A stretch of 57,167 bases of DNA. It comes from Oscillibacter sp. GTDB taxonomy: Bacteria > Bacillota > Clostridia > Oscillospirales > Oscillospiraceae. Location of the stretch: assembly GCA_017937405.1 (NCBI GenBank), contig JAGBDS010000028.1, forward strand, positions 1 to 57,167, in the 5' to 3' direction. The position numbers were made by a program, and so were the translations under genes. Below are positions 47,697-55,449 of the stretch, piece by piece; position 1 is the stretch's first letter; every line of letters begins with the position of its first letter. The notes under the pieces are model-generated. The model saw only the letters and a list, made by a program, of their open reading frames with translations, was not told the origin of the DNA and did not search any database.

Positions 47697-47710
47697 GTTA
47701 CATATGTTAC
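47697..47710 (-). promoter_or_regulatory. Candidate SorC operator at its own promoter
   Basis: GTTACATATGTTAC, a near-palindrome, just downstream of the -10 and over the predicted start site (about 47703). Confidence 0.5.
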
Positions 47711-47738
47711 TTATATCACAGAAGTGTTATAAATGCAA
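47710..47738 (-). promoter_or_regulatory. Promoter of the SorC regulator gene
   Basis: Minus strand TTGCAT, 17 bases, TATAAG. Confidence 0.65.
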
Positions 47739-47740
47739 CG

Positions 47741-47786
47741 AAAAAGGGCGGCCCCCGGCATGATTTTCGGGAAACCGTCCTTTTTG
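47741..47786 (-). terminator. Terminator after tctA
   Basis: Minus strand GGACGG-TTTCCCG, loop, CGGGGGC-CGCCC with internal mismatches, then TTTTTCG. AAAAAGG on the other flank means it could work in both directions. It separates tctBA from the regulator. Confidence 0.75.
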
Positions 47787-47793
47787 ACAGGTG

Positions 47794-49320
47794 TTATGTC
47801 TTGGAATTATTCTTTTTCAGTTTCCGGCGGATGCTTTTGACCACAGGAGTCAGGATCAGTACCAGGAACACAGCCAGCAGAATTAGTTTCAAAGGTGTAT
47901 CCACAAACACCCTCAGGCTGCCCTGGGAGGCAATAAATGCCTTGCGCATATTCTTCTCCAGCATGGGAGCCAGCACAAAGGCCAACAGCATCGGGGCGGT
48001 AGAGAATCCGTTTTTGTCCAGTAGATAGCCCACGATGCCGGAGATAAACATGACGAGGACGCCGTACATGGAGTTGCTGGTGGAGTAGGCGCCCACGATG
48101 CACACGCAGGTGATGATGGGGATCATGTACTTGACGGGCACGCTGAGTATCTTAATGAGGAAGGGGATCACCAGGATCGCCACCAACAGCGTGAAAATGT
48201 TTGCCACGTACATAGAGGAGATCAAACCCCAGCAGAACTCGGGATTGCTGTCAAACAGCAGGGGACCAGGGTTCAGGCCCCACATCATCAGACCGCCCAG
48301 CAGGACGGCGCCGGTGCCGGAGCCGGGGATGCCCAGAGCCAGCAGGGGAGCGAAGGCGCCGGCGGCGGCAGCGTTGTTGGCGGCCTCAGAGGCGGCAATG
48401 CCCTCGATGGCGCCGGTGCCCATGGGTTCCTCGCTCTTGAACTTCTTCTGCATGGCGTAGCCCATCATAGCACCGGTAGTGGCACCGGAGCCGGGCAGCA
48501 CACCGATGAATGTACCGGCAACGCCGGAGCGGAGGATCGGCGGCAGGATGCGGCGCATCTCGTGAAGCGACAGCATAGAGCCCCGGATGGACAGCTTGGT
48601 TTGCTTGGCTTCCTCCCGCTCCCGCTTTTTCTCGTCGGCCTCCCGCTCGTTAATGAGCTTGATGACCTGGGCGAAGCCCACGCAGCCGATGATAAAGGGT
48701 GTGAAGGGCACGCCGCCCAGCAGGTACATGTTGCCGAACTCGAACCGGGGAGCGCCGGACAGGGTATCCATACCGATGGAAGCCACCAGGATGCCCAGCA
48801 TGGTGATGACGATGCCCTTGATGGGATTCTCGCCGATCAGCCAGCTGATGGAGGTCATGGCTACCAAAAGCACCAGGGTCATCTCGGCATAGCCGAACAT
48901 CAAACCGATCTTCGCCAGGCCTGAGGCGGTAAGCGTCAAGATCAGGATGCCGATGGTGCCGCCCAGAAAGCTGGCGGTATTGGCCGCCATCAAGGCCTTT
49001 CCGGGCTTTCCCTTTTTGGCCAGAGGATATCCGTCCAGAGCCGTGCAAATTGCGGGAGAGTCACCGGGGATATTCAGCAGAATGGCGCTGAAAGAGCCGC
49101 CGTACATATTGGAATAGTACAGGGCACCCAGCATGATGATGGCGGTAGTAGGGTTGAACTTGTAGGTCAGAGGCAGCAGCAGAGCGCAGCCAGCAAGGGA
49201 GCCGATACCGGGCATGGCGCCCACGATCAGGCCCAGGACGGCGCCCAGCAGGCAGGCTCCGATGTTCTCAGGGGCAAGAGCCACCTGAAAACCAGCCAGC
49301 AGAGAAGCGAAATTTTCCAT
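47794..49320 (-). CDS. tctA: Tripartite tricarboxylate transporter large membrane subunit
   Basis: 508 residues with about 11-12 membrane segments. TctA signatures: GLIVGAMPGIGSLAGCALLLPLTYKFNPTTAIIMLGALYYSNMYGGS (landmarks GAMPGIG and YYSNMYGGS), ILLNIPGDSPAICTALDGYPLAKKGKPGKAL, and in the second half GVLPGSGATTGAMMGYAMQKKF and LGIPGSGTGAVLLGGLMMWGL. ATG 49320 is 7 bases after AGGAGG; a TTG at 49326 is too close. The importer takes up carboxylates with a binding protein TctC, which is not in the window. Confidence 0.94.
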   Translation of the reverse strand: MENFASLLAGFQVALAPENIGACLLGAVLGLIVGAMPGIGSLAGCALLLPLTYKFNPTTAIIMLGALYYSNMYGGSFSAILLNIPGDSPAICTALDGYPLAKKGKPGKALMAANTASFLGGTIGILILTLTASGLAKIGLMFGYAEMTLVLLVAMTSISWLIGENPIKGIVITMLGILVASIGMDTLSGAPRFEFGNMYLLGGVPFTPFIIGCVGFAQVIKLINEREADEKKREREEAKQTKLSIRGSMLSLHEMRRILPPILRSGVAGTFIGVLPGSGATTGAMMGYAMQKKFKSEEPMGTGAIEGIAASEAANNAAAAGAFAPLLALGIPGSGTGAVLLGGLMMWGLNPGPLLFDSNPEFCWGLISSMYVANIFTLLVAILVIPFLIKILSVPVKYMIPIITCVCIVGAYSTSNSMYGVLVMFISGIVGYLLDKNGFSTAPMLLAFVLAPMLEKNMRKAFIASQGSLRVFVDTPLKLILLAVFLVLILTPVVKSIRRKLKKNNSKT

Positions 49321-49332
49321 GGTCAAGCCTCC

Positions 49333-49794
49333 TTACAGAATCAAGTCGCCCAGCAAGCCTATGGGGAAGCGGACCTGCAGCCAGCCAGTGAACACACCCA
49401 AAGCGATGGCGGCGATGATGAGCTCTGTGGTGATAACGACCTTCCAGGGGGCCCGCTCTATGAATTTGAGCCATAGGAAGATATACACCAGGCAGCTGGC
49501 TACCAGGCCGATGAGATATGTCCCCAGAATGATACCGGCGCCGCCCAGGATCACCAGCAGTTCATTTCGGTTGTAACGGACCTCTTTGACATCCTTGGTA
49601 GTGAATGTCTGAAACAGGCACACCAAGCTGGTGACCAGCAGCACCGCGGCAATGATGATGGGAAAGAAGCCGGGCGTAGGCTGGTTGCTCCAGAAGCCGT
49701 AATCGGCCACCCCTACCACTAAAAATACCAGCGCCAGAATGGCGGTGGTCAGGGGAATGGCAGCTTGGGTGCGGAGGGTCTTTTTGAATTCCAT
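49333..49794 (-). CDS. tctB: Tripartite tricarboxylate transporter small membrane subunit
   Basis: 153 residues, four membrane segments (AAIPLTTAILALVFLVVGV; FFPIIIAAVLLVTSLVCLF; LLVILGGAGIILGTYLIGLVASCLVYIFLWLKF; ELIIAAIALGVFTGWLQV), and the TctB mark GFFP after the first. First gene of tctBA, 12 bases before tctA. GAAAGGAGAA precedes the ATG. No tctC precedes it, so the binding protein must be supplied from elsewhere. Confidence 0.9.
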   Translation of the reverse strand: MEFKKTLRTQAAIPLTTAILALVFLVVGVADYGFWSNQPTPGFFPIIIAAVLLVTSLVCLFQTFTTKDVKEVRYNRNELLVILGGAGIILGTYLIGLVASCLVYIFLWLKFIERAPWKVVITTELIIAAIALGVFTGWLQVRFPIGLLGDLIL

Positions 49795-50130
49795 AAATTT
49801 CTCCTTTCAAATATAGCGTTCAGCCGTATGGTTTGGTTGTCCGAATATATAGCAAAAAACGCGCCAAAATCAGGCATTTCATCTCGATTTTCCAGGGAAA
49901 ACGCAGTTTTTATACAGAACGACAGTTTTGAGCGCATTTTTTGGAACAATCAGACGAAACCACAAGATTCGTTCTTTTCAACCTCTTAACGGGCGAAAAA
50001 TGAATCTTCACAGCGCCGAAATATGGAAATAATATCCATTTTTAGCGTGTGGAACGTGCAAAAACTCCCGGAAACGCCATATGTTTCAATTCGTTTCAAT
50101 ATGATTCATATTGTTTCAAAAAGCAAGTAA
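49795..50130. other. 336-base non-coding region upstream of tctB
   Basis: AT-rich stretch between tctB and the 3' end of the second ktr operon. I see no reading frame with a ribosome site. It contains the phased GTTTCAA repeats (50083-50119), the dyad CAATATGA-T-TCATATTG inside them, and ATGGA-N7-TCCAT near 50023-50039. This is probably the control region of tctBA. Confidence 0.6.
50083..50119 (-). repeat. Three phased TTGAAAC direct repeats
   Basis: GTTTCAA on the plus strand at 50083, 50093 and 50113 (TTGAAAC on the minus strand), spaced 10 and 20 bases, one and two helical turns. Between the last two is the dyad CAATATGA-T-TCATATTG. Such phased repeats are typical of activator sites, here about 290-330 bases upstream of tctB. 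Confidence 0.6.
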
Positions 50131-50162
50131 ATGCGCCTGATTCCCATTGGAATCAGGCGCAT
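50131..50162 (-). terminator. Terminator of ktr operon 2
   Basis: Perfect 14-bp stem ATGCGCCTGATTCC / GGAATCAGGCGCAT with a 4-base loop, TTTACTTGCTTTTTG on the minus strand. Confidence 0.85.
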
Positions 50163-50203
50163 CTGTTCGTGAATACCATTATTTTTTATTCGTCCCATCA
50201 CTT

Positions 50204-50851
50204 TTACAGGCTCAGGAACCGCTGGGCGTCCCGGTTGCTCCCCAGGATAAAGATGGTCTCATCCGCCCGGAAGCAATGGGCGGGGCCGGGCAGGGGTTCC
50301 AACCTCCCATCGTGTTTGGTGGCCAGCACATTGATATGATACTTCTGGCGGACCGCCAGCTCCACAATGGTCTTTCCCACCCAAGAGGCGGGGACCGCTG
50401 TTTCAAAAATAGAGTGGTCGTCGGTCAGTTCGATGTAGTCAAAGATGTGGTCCGCGCTGTACCGCACCGCCGCCCAGGAGGCCATTTGCTTTTCGGGATA
50501 GATGACGTCGTCGGCGCCGTTGCGCAGCAGGAACTTGGCATGAACATCCCGGGCCGCCCGGGACAACACGAAGGGTGCGCCGTGCTCCTTTAGCAGTGCG
50601 GTGGTCTCCAGCGAGCTCTGGAAATCGTCGCCGATGGCCACAACGCACAGGTCAAAATTCCGAACGCCCAGAGAGGCGATGAACTGTTCGTTGGTACTGT
50701 CTCCGATCTGGGCGTTCGTCACCAGCGGGAGAATGTCATTGACACGCTGTTCGTCCCGGTCCACCGCCAGCACCTCATGGTGCAGCTCTCTCAGCTTTTG
50801 GGCCATATGCCGTCCAAAGCGTCCCAATCCGATCAAAAGTACAGACTTCAT
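50204..50851 (-). CDS. Potassium channel regulatory subunit, KtrA/TrkA family (copy 2)
   Basis: 215 residues, RCK protein with VLLIGLGRFGRHMAQKL, the conserved block IGDSTNEQFIASLGVRNFDLCVVAIGDDFQSSLETT (landmark IGDSTNEQF) and an RCK_C domain at the end. It differs from copy 1 (34708-35355) at about 33 positions with no gaps. It lies 15 bases after its channel gene. AGAAAGGGAT precedes the ATG. Such closeness suggests a recent duplication, or cross-talk between the two channels. Confidence 0.93.
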   Translation of the reverse strand: MKSVLLIGLGRFGRHMAQKLRELHHEVLAVDRDEQRVNDILPLVTNAQIGDSTNEQFIASLGVRNFDLCVVAIGDDFQSSLETTALLKEHGAPFVLSRAARDVHAKFLLRNGADDVIYPEKQMASWAAVRYSADHIFDYIELTDDHSIFETAVPASWVGKTIVELAVRQKYHINVLATKHDGRLEPLPGPAHCFRADETIFILGSNRDAQRFLSL

Positions 50852-50866
50852 ACATAGATCCCTTTC

Positions 50867-52240
50867 TCATCCTACGGTTACCGGTTCCTGGGGGAACTGA
50901 GATGCAGATGCTCTCCCGGCTGTAAAGGCGTAAATCATCGTCAGACCGCCCACACGGCCGAAATACATAAGGAAAATCAAAATCATTCTGGAGGCCGGGG
51001 AAAACCGTGCGGTCCCGCCCAGAGACAGTCCCACCGTGCCAATGGCAGACGCCGCCTCAAAAAGCGTATCCATCACCGGGACCTGGTCGATGCAGCAGAT
51101 CAGGATACCGCCTGCGAGGAACAGCAGCATATACAGCCAAAAGATGGCGCAGGCGCTCTGCAGTACTCCCTCCTGGACCCGCCGTCCAAAGCACTGGGCA
51201 CTGTGCTGCCGCCGGAAAACCGCCATCGCGCTTAAGGCCAGAACAGCGAAAGTGGTGGTCTTGAAGCCGCCGGCGGTGGAACCGGGAGAGCCTCCGGTGA
51301 GCATCAGCAAAATGGTGAGCAGCTTGCCCGGCTCTGACAGCTGTGCCATATCCACAGTATTGAAACCTGCCGTTCTGGGAGTGACGGACTGGAAGAGGGA
51401 CGCCAGGAGCCGCTCCCCCAGCGTCATCCCCGCCCACTGGGGCAGTGCGAATTCATAGAGCAGAAAAAAGCCAAAGCCGAACAGCAGCAGTGCGGCGGTA
51501 GTGACCAGAATGAGCTTGCTCTGCAGGCGGTATTCCCGGAAATGAAGCCGGTGGGTGGAAACATCCTGCCAGGTGAGAAAGCCGATGCCGCCCACGACGA
51601 TCAGCAGCATGATGGTCACATTCACCATCGGGTCGCCCACATAGCCCGTCAGGGAAGAATAGGGCTCCTCCCGCCCCATCAGGTCGAAGCCCGCGTTGCA
51701 GAAGGCGGAAACAGCATGGAAAACAGCGTACCAAAGCCCCTGCAGCAATCCGAGCCGGGGGCAAAACCGAATCGCCAGAAGCACAGCTCCCAGGCTCTCC
51801 AACATAAAGGCGGTTTTCACGATAAACCGGGTCTGCCGGACAATGCCGCCTACCTGGGGCGCGGAGATGGACTCCTGCATGACCCAGCGCTGCTTCAGGC
51901 CGATCCGCTTGCCGGAAAAGATGGAGATGGCGACTGCCATAGTGACGACACCCATACCCCCCACCTGGATCAGCAGCAGAACGACAAGCTGTCCGAAGGC
52001 GGACCAGTAGGTAGCCGTGTCATGGACAACAAGTCCCGTGACGCAGGTGGCGGAGGTGGCTGTGAACAGCGCGTCAAAAAAGGAAGCCCCGCCCCACTCC
52101 CGTGTAGAAAACGGCAGCATCAGCAGCGCGGTCCCCACCAAAATGAACAGCAGAAAGCCAAAAATGATAATACGGGCAGGCGATACCCTGCCGCTTTTCC
52201 ATAAGGGCGCAAATACCGCCTGAATATGATCTTTGAGCAC
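50867..52240 (-). CDS. Potassium uptake channel subunit, KtrB/TrkH family (copy 2)
   Basis: 457 residues with the four filter segments TSATCVTGL, SAFCNAGFD, TPRTAGFN and SAIGTVGLS, and GGSPGSTAGGFKTTT. The N-terminus (MLKDHIQAVFAPLWKSG) differs from copy 1; the rest aligns end to end. Start is GTG 52240 with GAAAGGCGG upstream. The gene is divergent from the small membrane protein and kdpDE at 52521-56167, so KdpE is a likely regulator. Confidence 0.92.
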   Translation of the reverse strand: MLKDHIQAVFAPLWKSGRVSPARIIIFGFLLFILVGTALLMLPFSTREWGGASFFDALFTATSATCVTGLVVHDTATYWSAFGQLVVLLLIQVGGMGVVTMAVAISIFSGKRIGLKQRWVMQESISAPQVGGIVRQTRFIVKTAFMLESLGAVLLAIRFCPRLGLLQGLWYAVFHAVSAFCNAGFDLMGREEPYSSLTGYVGDPMVNVTIMLLIVVGGIGFLTWQDVSTHRLHFREYRLQSKLILVTTAALLLFGFGFFLLYEFALPQWAGMTLGERLLASLFQSVTPRTAGFNTVDMAQLSEPGKLLTILLMLTGGSPGSTAGGFKTTTFAVLALSAMAVFRRQHSAQCFGRRVQEGVLQSACAIFWLYMLLFLAGGILICCIDQVPVMDTLFEAASAIGTVGLSLGGTARFSPASRMILIFLMYFGRVGGLTMIYAFTAGRASASQFPQEPVTVG

Positions 52241-52282
52241 GCGGCACCGCCTTTCGGAAACGTGGAAAAGGAATGTATAAAG

Positions 52283-52311
52283 ATTATAGCATGAAAAAAA
52301 TGAGGACTTTA
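52283..52311 (-). promoter_or_regulatory. Promoter of ktr operon 2
   Basis: Minus strand TATAAT at 52283-52288 with only a weak -35 (TAAAGT, 17 bases), as expected for an activator-dependent promoter. The 280-base gap 52241-52520 is AT-rich in its left part and also has a rightward TATAAT at 52472. Confidence 0.5.
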
Positions 52312-52520
52312 TTAGAGTTCTTTACGGCGTATTAAAATTAGATAAAGATGGCCGGGATACCGCCCTTTTGAAGCAGGTTTTCCAACGGAGCTGGCCGCCC
52401 TCGCCCTCCGGCATTTATACAATCTTAATCTCCTGTGAAAAACGCAAATCTCACCCATAGGTGTTTCCGTTTATAATAAAAGCAGATAGGTTTGTCCGCG
52501 CTTTTGGAGGAGGGATTTGC

Positions 52521-52730
52521 GTGAAAGCATTTTTGCTGCTCGGCGGAGTCCTTTATACTGCCGTGATCGGGTGGTGGCTCATGGGTCGTCTGGGACATTT
52601 CCTGGACAAAGGCGGCATCTCCCCCTATTGGGACGAAGCAGAGAAACAGGCGGCGAAAAAAGAGATGCCTTCTGAAGCAGACATCCCCACCAGACCGGAT
52701 CGTTGCAGCAAATACGATTCCAATATATAA
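52521..52730 (+). CDS. Small single-pass membrane protein upstream of kdpD
   Basis: 69 residues, GTG start 6 bases after GGAGGAGGG. One membrane segment (AFLLLGGVLYTAVIGWWLMGRLGHFL) then a charged tail (SPYWDEAEKQAAKKEMPSEADIP). No known domain. It is 37 bases before kdpD on the same strand and divergent from ktr copy 2, so it may be an accessory or modulator of potassium transport or sensing; this is inference from position. The frame is open to 52461 but the ribosome site fixes the GTG. Confidence 0.7.
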   Translation: MKAFLLLGGVLYTAVIGWWLMGRLGHFLDKGGISPYWDEAEKQAAKKEMPSEADIPTRPDRCSKYDSNI

Positions 52731-52767
52731 TGAACGAAAACCTCAGTCACAGAGAGGAGCCCTTTTC

Positions 52768-55449
52768 ATGTTGGATGACCGCCGCCGCGATGCCGGGCTG
52801 CTGCGCAGCCTGCGTCAGGCCGAGGAACCGGCCGCAGGCCAGCTAAAAATATTTTTCGGCTATGCCGCCGGCGTTGGCAAGACCTACGCCATGCTGGAGG
52901 CCGCCCGCCGCGCCAAGGCCTCCGGCGTGGACGTGGTGGTAGGCCATATCGAGCCCCATACGTGCCCGGAAACTATGGCCCTTTTGGGTGGGCTGGAGCA
53001 GCTTCCCGTTAAAACCGTTTCATACAGGGGTATCCAACTGCGGGAATTTGACCTGGACGCGGCGCTGAAGCGGCATCCCCAGCTCCTTCTGGTGGACGAG
53101 CTGGCCCACACCAACGCCGAGGGCTGCCGCCACGTCAAGCGTTATCAGGATGTGCAGGAGCTGCTGCGGGCGGGCGTCAATGTCTATACCACCGTCAACG
53201 TTCAGCATCTGGAGAGCCTGAACGACAAGGTGGCCGCCATCACCGGCGTCTCTGTCGCCGAACGAATTCCGGACAGCGTGTTTGACTCCGCCGACCAGGT
53301 GGAGCTGGTGGACCTGGAACCCGCCGACCTGCTGGAGCGTCTGCGGGAGGGAAAGGTCTGTCGCCCCTTACAGGCCACCCAGGCCATAGAAAACTTTTTC
53401 ACCGATAAGAACCTGGCCTCCCTCCGTGAGATCGCCCTGCGGCGCACGGCGGACCGGCTGGACGCGGCTCCCTGGTTCGAGGGGGATGAAAAACCGAAGG
53501 CGGGGGAGCATATCCTGACCTGCCTCTCCGCCTCTCCCTCCAACGCCAAGGTCATCCGCACCGCTGCCCGGATGGCGAAGGCGTTTCACGGCGCCTTTAC
53601 CGCCCTTTTTGTGGAAACGCCTGGATTTTCCAGCCTGTCTGAAGCCGACCGAAAGCGCATCAGCGCCAATGTCCGGCTGGCGGAGGAGCTGGGCGCCAAG
53701 ATCACCACCACCTATGGCGACGACCCGGCGGTGCAGATCGCGGAGTACGCCCGTATCAGCGGCATTTCCAAGGTCGTTCTGGGCCGCAGTCCCCATCGGG
53801 GCAGCCTCCGCCACACAAAAAACCTGGTGGACCGGCTGAACGACCTGGCCCCTGACCTGGACATCTATATCATTCCCGACCAGAAAGCCATCCGGCAGCC
53901 CCCGGACACGCCGAAGACCCGGCCCCGGCAGGAGCGTTTTTCCGCTGTTGACCTGCTGAAAATGCTGGGCGTCCTGACACTGTGCACCTTGGGCGGCTAC
54001 TTTTTCTTCTTCCTCGGCATTGCGGATACCAACATTATCCTGCTGTACCTGTTGGGCGTCCTGGTGATCTCCATGGTCACCACGGGCCGGAGTTACAGCC
54101 TGCTTTCCTCGGTGCTGTCGGTGCTGCTGTTCAACTTCTTTTTCACAGACCCCTACTTCACGCTGCGAAGCGATCCCAGCTACATCGCAACCTTTGGCAT
54201 CATGTTCCTGGTGGCCCTGCTCAGCAGCTCCCTGACCATCCGGGTCAAGACCCAGGCGAAAATAAACGCTGACAAGGCTTACCGGACAGCCATCCTGCTG
54301 GAATCCAGCCACAAGCTGCAAACGGCGGAGGGCGCGGAGGCCATCCTGACGGTGGCAGCCCAGCAGCTGGGGCATCTGCTGGAGCGGGACCTGGTGGTCT
54401 ATCAGGCGGACGGTCAAGGCGGTTTTCTTCCCGCTATGTGCTTCCCCTTTGCCGAGGAGAGCGACCTCTCCCCGCTGCTGACGCCCGCCGAGAAAGCAGT
54501 GGCCGAGTGGGTGCTGAAAAACAACAAGCACGCCGGAGCCACCACCAACACCCTGCCGGGTGCCAAATGCCTGTATCTCTCCATTCGGGGCACCGGCGGG
54601 GCACTGGCAGTCGTCGGCATTTCCGCCGGGCAGCCGCTGCAGTCCTTTGAGAAAAACCTGATGGTAGCCCTGCTGGATGAATGTGGCCTGGCATTGGAAA
54701 AAGATCTCACCATGCGGGAGAAGCAAAAAGCGGAGGCCCAGGCGGATCAGGAGGCCTTGCGGGCCAATCTGCTGCGGGCCATTTCCCACGACCTGCGGAC
54801 GCCGCTGACCAGCATTTCCGGCAACGCCAGCATCCTGATGGAGCGTTCGGAACAGCTGGAGCCGGAAAAGCGGCAAAGCCTGTTCGCCGCCATCTATGAC
54901 GACGCCATGTGGCTGTATAACCTGGTGGAAAACCTGCTGTCCATCACCAAAATCGAGGGCAGCCGTGTCCACATGAATATGGAGCCGGAGCTGATCGAGG
55001 ATATTTTCGCCGAGGCACTCTCCCATCTGGACCGCAACGCCTGCCGGCACCATATCGAGACGAACTTGGGCGACGATATGCTGATGGCGGACATGGACGC
55101 CCGCCTGATGGTGCAGGTGGTCATCAACATTGTCAACAACGCGGTCAAATACACGCCGGAGGGCTCCCGCATCATGCTCTCCGCCAGGCGGGACGGCCAG
55201 ATGATCGTGGTGGAGATCGCCGACGACGGCCCCGGCATCCCTGACGAAGCCAAGGGCAAGCTCTTTGATATGTTCTATACCGCGGGCAACGAGCGGGGCG
55301 ACGGACGGCGGGGCCTGGGGCTGGGCCTGGCTCTGTGCAAGTCCATCGTCACCGCTCACGGCGGCACCATCGAAGCCGCCGACAATCATCCCCAGGGGAC
55401 CGTTTTCCGCTTCACCCTGCGGGCATCGGAGGTAACGACCTATGAATAA
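52768..55449 (+). CDS. kdpD: Sensor histidine kinase KdpD
   Basis: 893 residues, full domain set. N-terminal KdpD domain with Walker A GYAAGVGKT (residues 31-39) and LLVDELAHTNAEGCRHVKRYQDV; a Usp-like domain at about 250-370 (ILTCLSASPSNAKVIRTAARMA, VVLGRSPHRGSLRH); four membrane segments at about 395-500; a GAF-like region; and a kinase core with His674 in AISHDLRTPLTSISGN, N-box VINIVNNAVKYTPEGS and DDGPGIPDEAKGKLF. It senses potassium limitation and turgor-linked signals and phosphorylates KdpE, whose gene overlaps by 8 bases. No kdpFABC pump genes are near. Confidence 0.96.
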   Translation: MLDDRRRDAGLLRSLRQAEEPAAGQLKIFFGYAAGVGKTYAMLEAARRAKASGVDVVVGHIEPHTCPETMALLGGLEQLPVKTVSYRGIQLREFDLDAALKRHPQLLLVDELAHTNAEGCRHVKRYQDVQELLRAGVNVYTTVNVQHLESLNDKVAAITGVSVAERIPDSVFDSADQVELVDLEPADLLERLREGKVCRPLQATQAIENFFTDKNLASLREIALRRTADRLDAAPWFEGDEKPKAGEHILTCLSASPSNAKVIRTAARMAKAFHGAFTALFVETPGFSSLSEADRKRISANVRLAEELGAKITTTYGDDPAVQIAEYARISGISKVVLGRSPHRGSLRHTKNLVDRLNDLAPDLDIYIIPDQKAIRQPPDTPKTRPRQERFSAVDLLKMLGVLTLCTLGGYFFFFLGIADTNIILLYLLGVLVISMVTTGRSYSLLSSVLSVLLFNFFFTDPYFTLRSDPSYIATFGIMFLVALLSSSLTIRVKTQAKINADKAYRTAILLESSHKLQTAEGAEAILTVAAQQLGHLLERDLVVYQADGQGGFLPAMCFPFAEESDLSPLLTPAEKAVAEWVLKNNKHAGATTNTLPGAKCLYLSIRGTGGALAVVGISAGQPLQSFEKNLMVALLDECGLALEKDLTMREKQKAEAQADQEALRANLLRAISHDLRTPLTSISGNASILMERSEQLEPEKRQSLFAAIYDDAMWLYNLVENLLSITKIEGSRVHMNMEPELIEDIFAEALSHLDRNACRHHIETNLGDDMLMADMDARLMVQVVINIVNNAVKYTPEGSRIMLSARRDGQMIVVEIADDGPGIPDEAKGKLFDMFYTAGNERGDGRRGLGLGLALCKSIVTAHGGTIEAADNHPQGTVFRFTLRASEVTTYE

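Noticed and set aside
50083-50119. GTTTCAA repeats as a CRISPR remnant
   Set aside because: Repeat unit is only 7 bases, spacings are 10 and 20 bases, and no cas genes are present.
49765-50339. Rightward open frames in the tctB upstream gap
   Set aside because: They lack ribosome sites, have unusual composition and run through regulatory repeats and into the antisense of ktrA.
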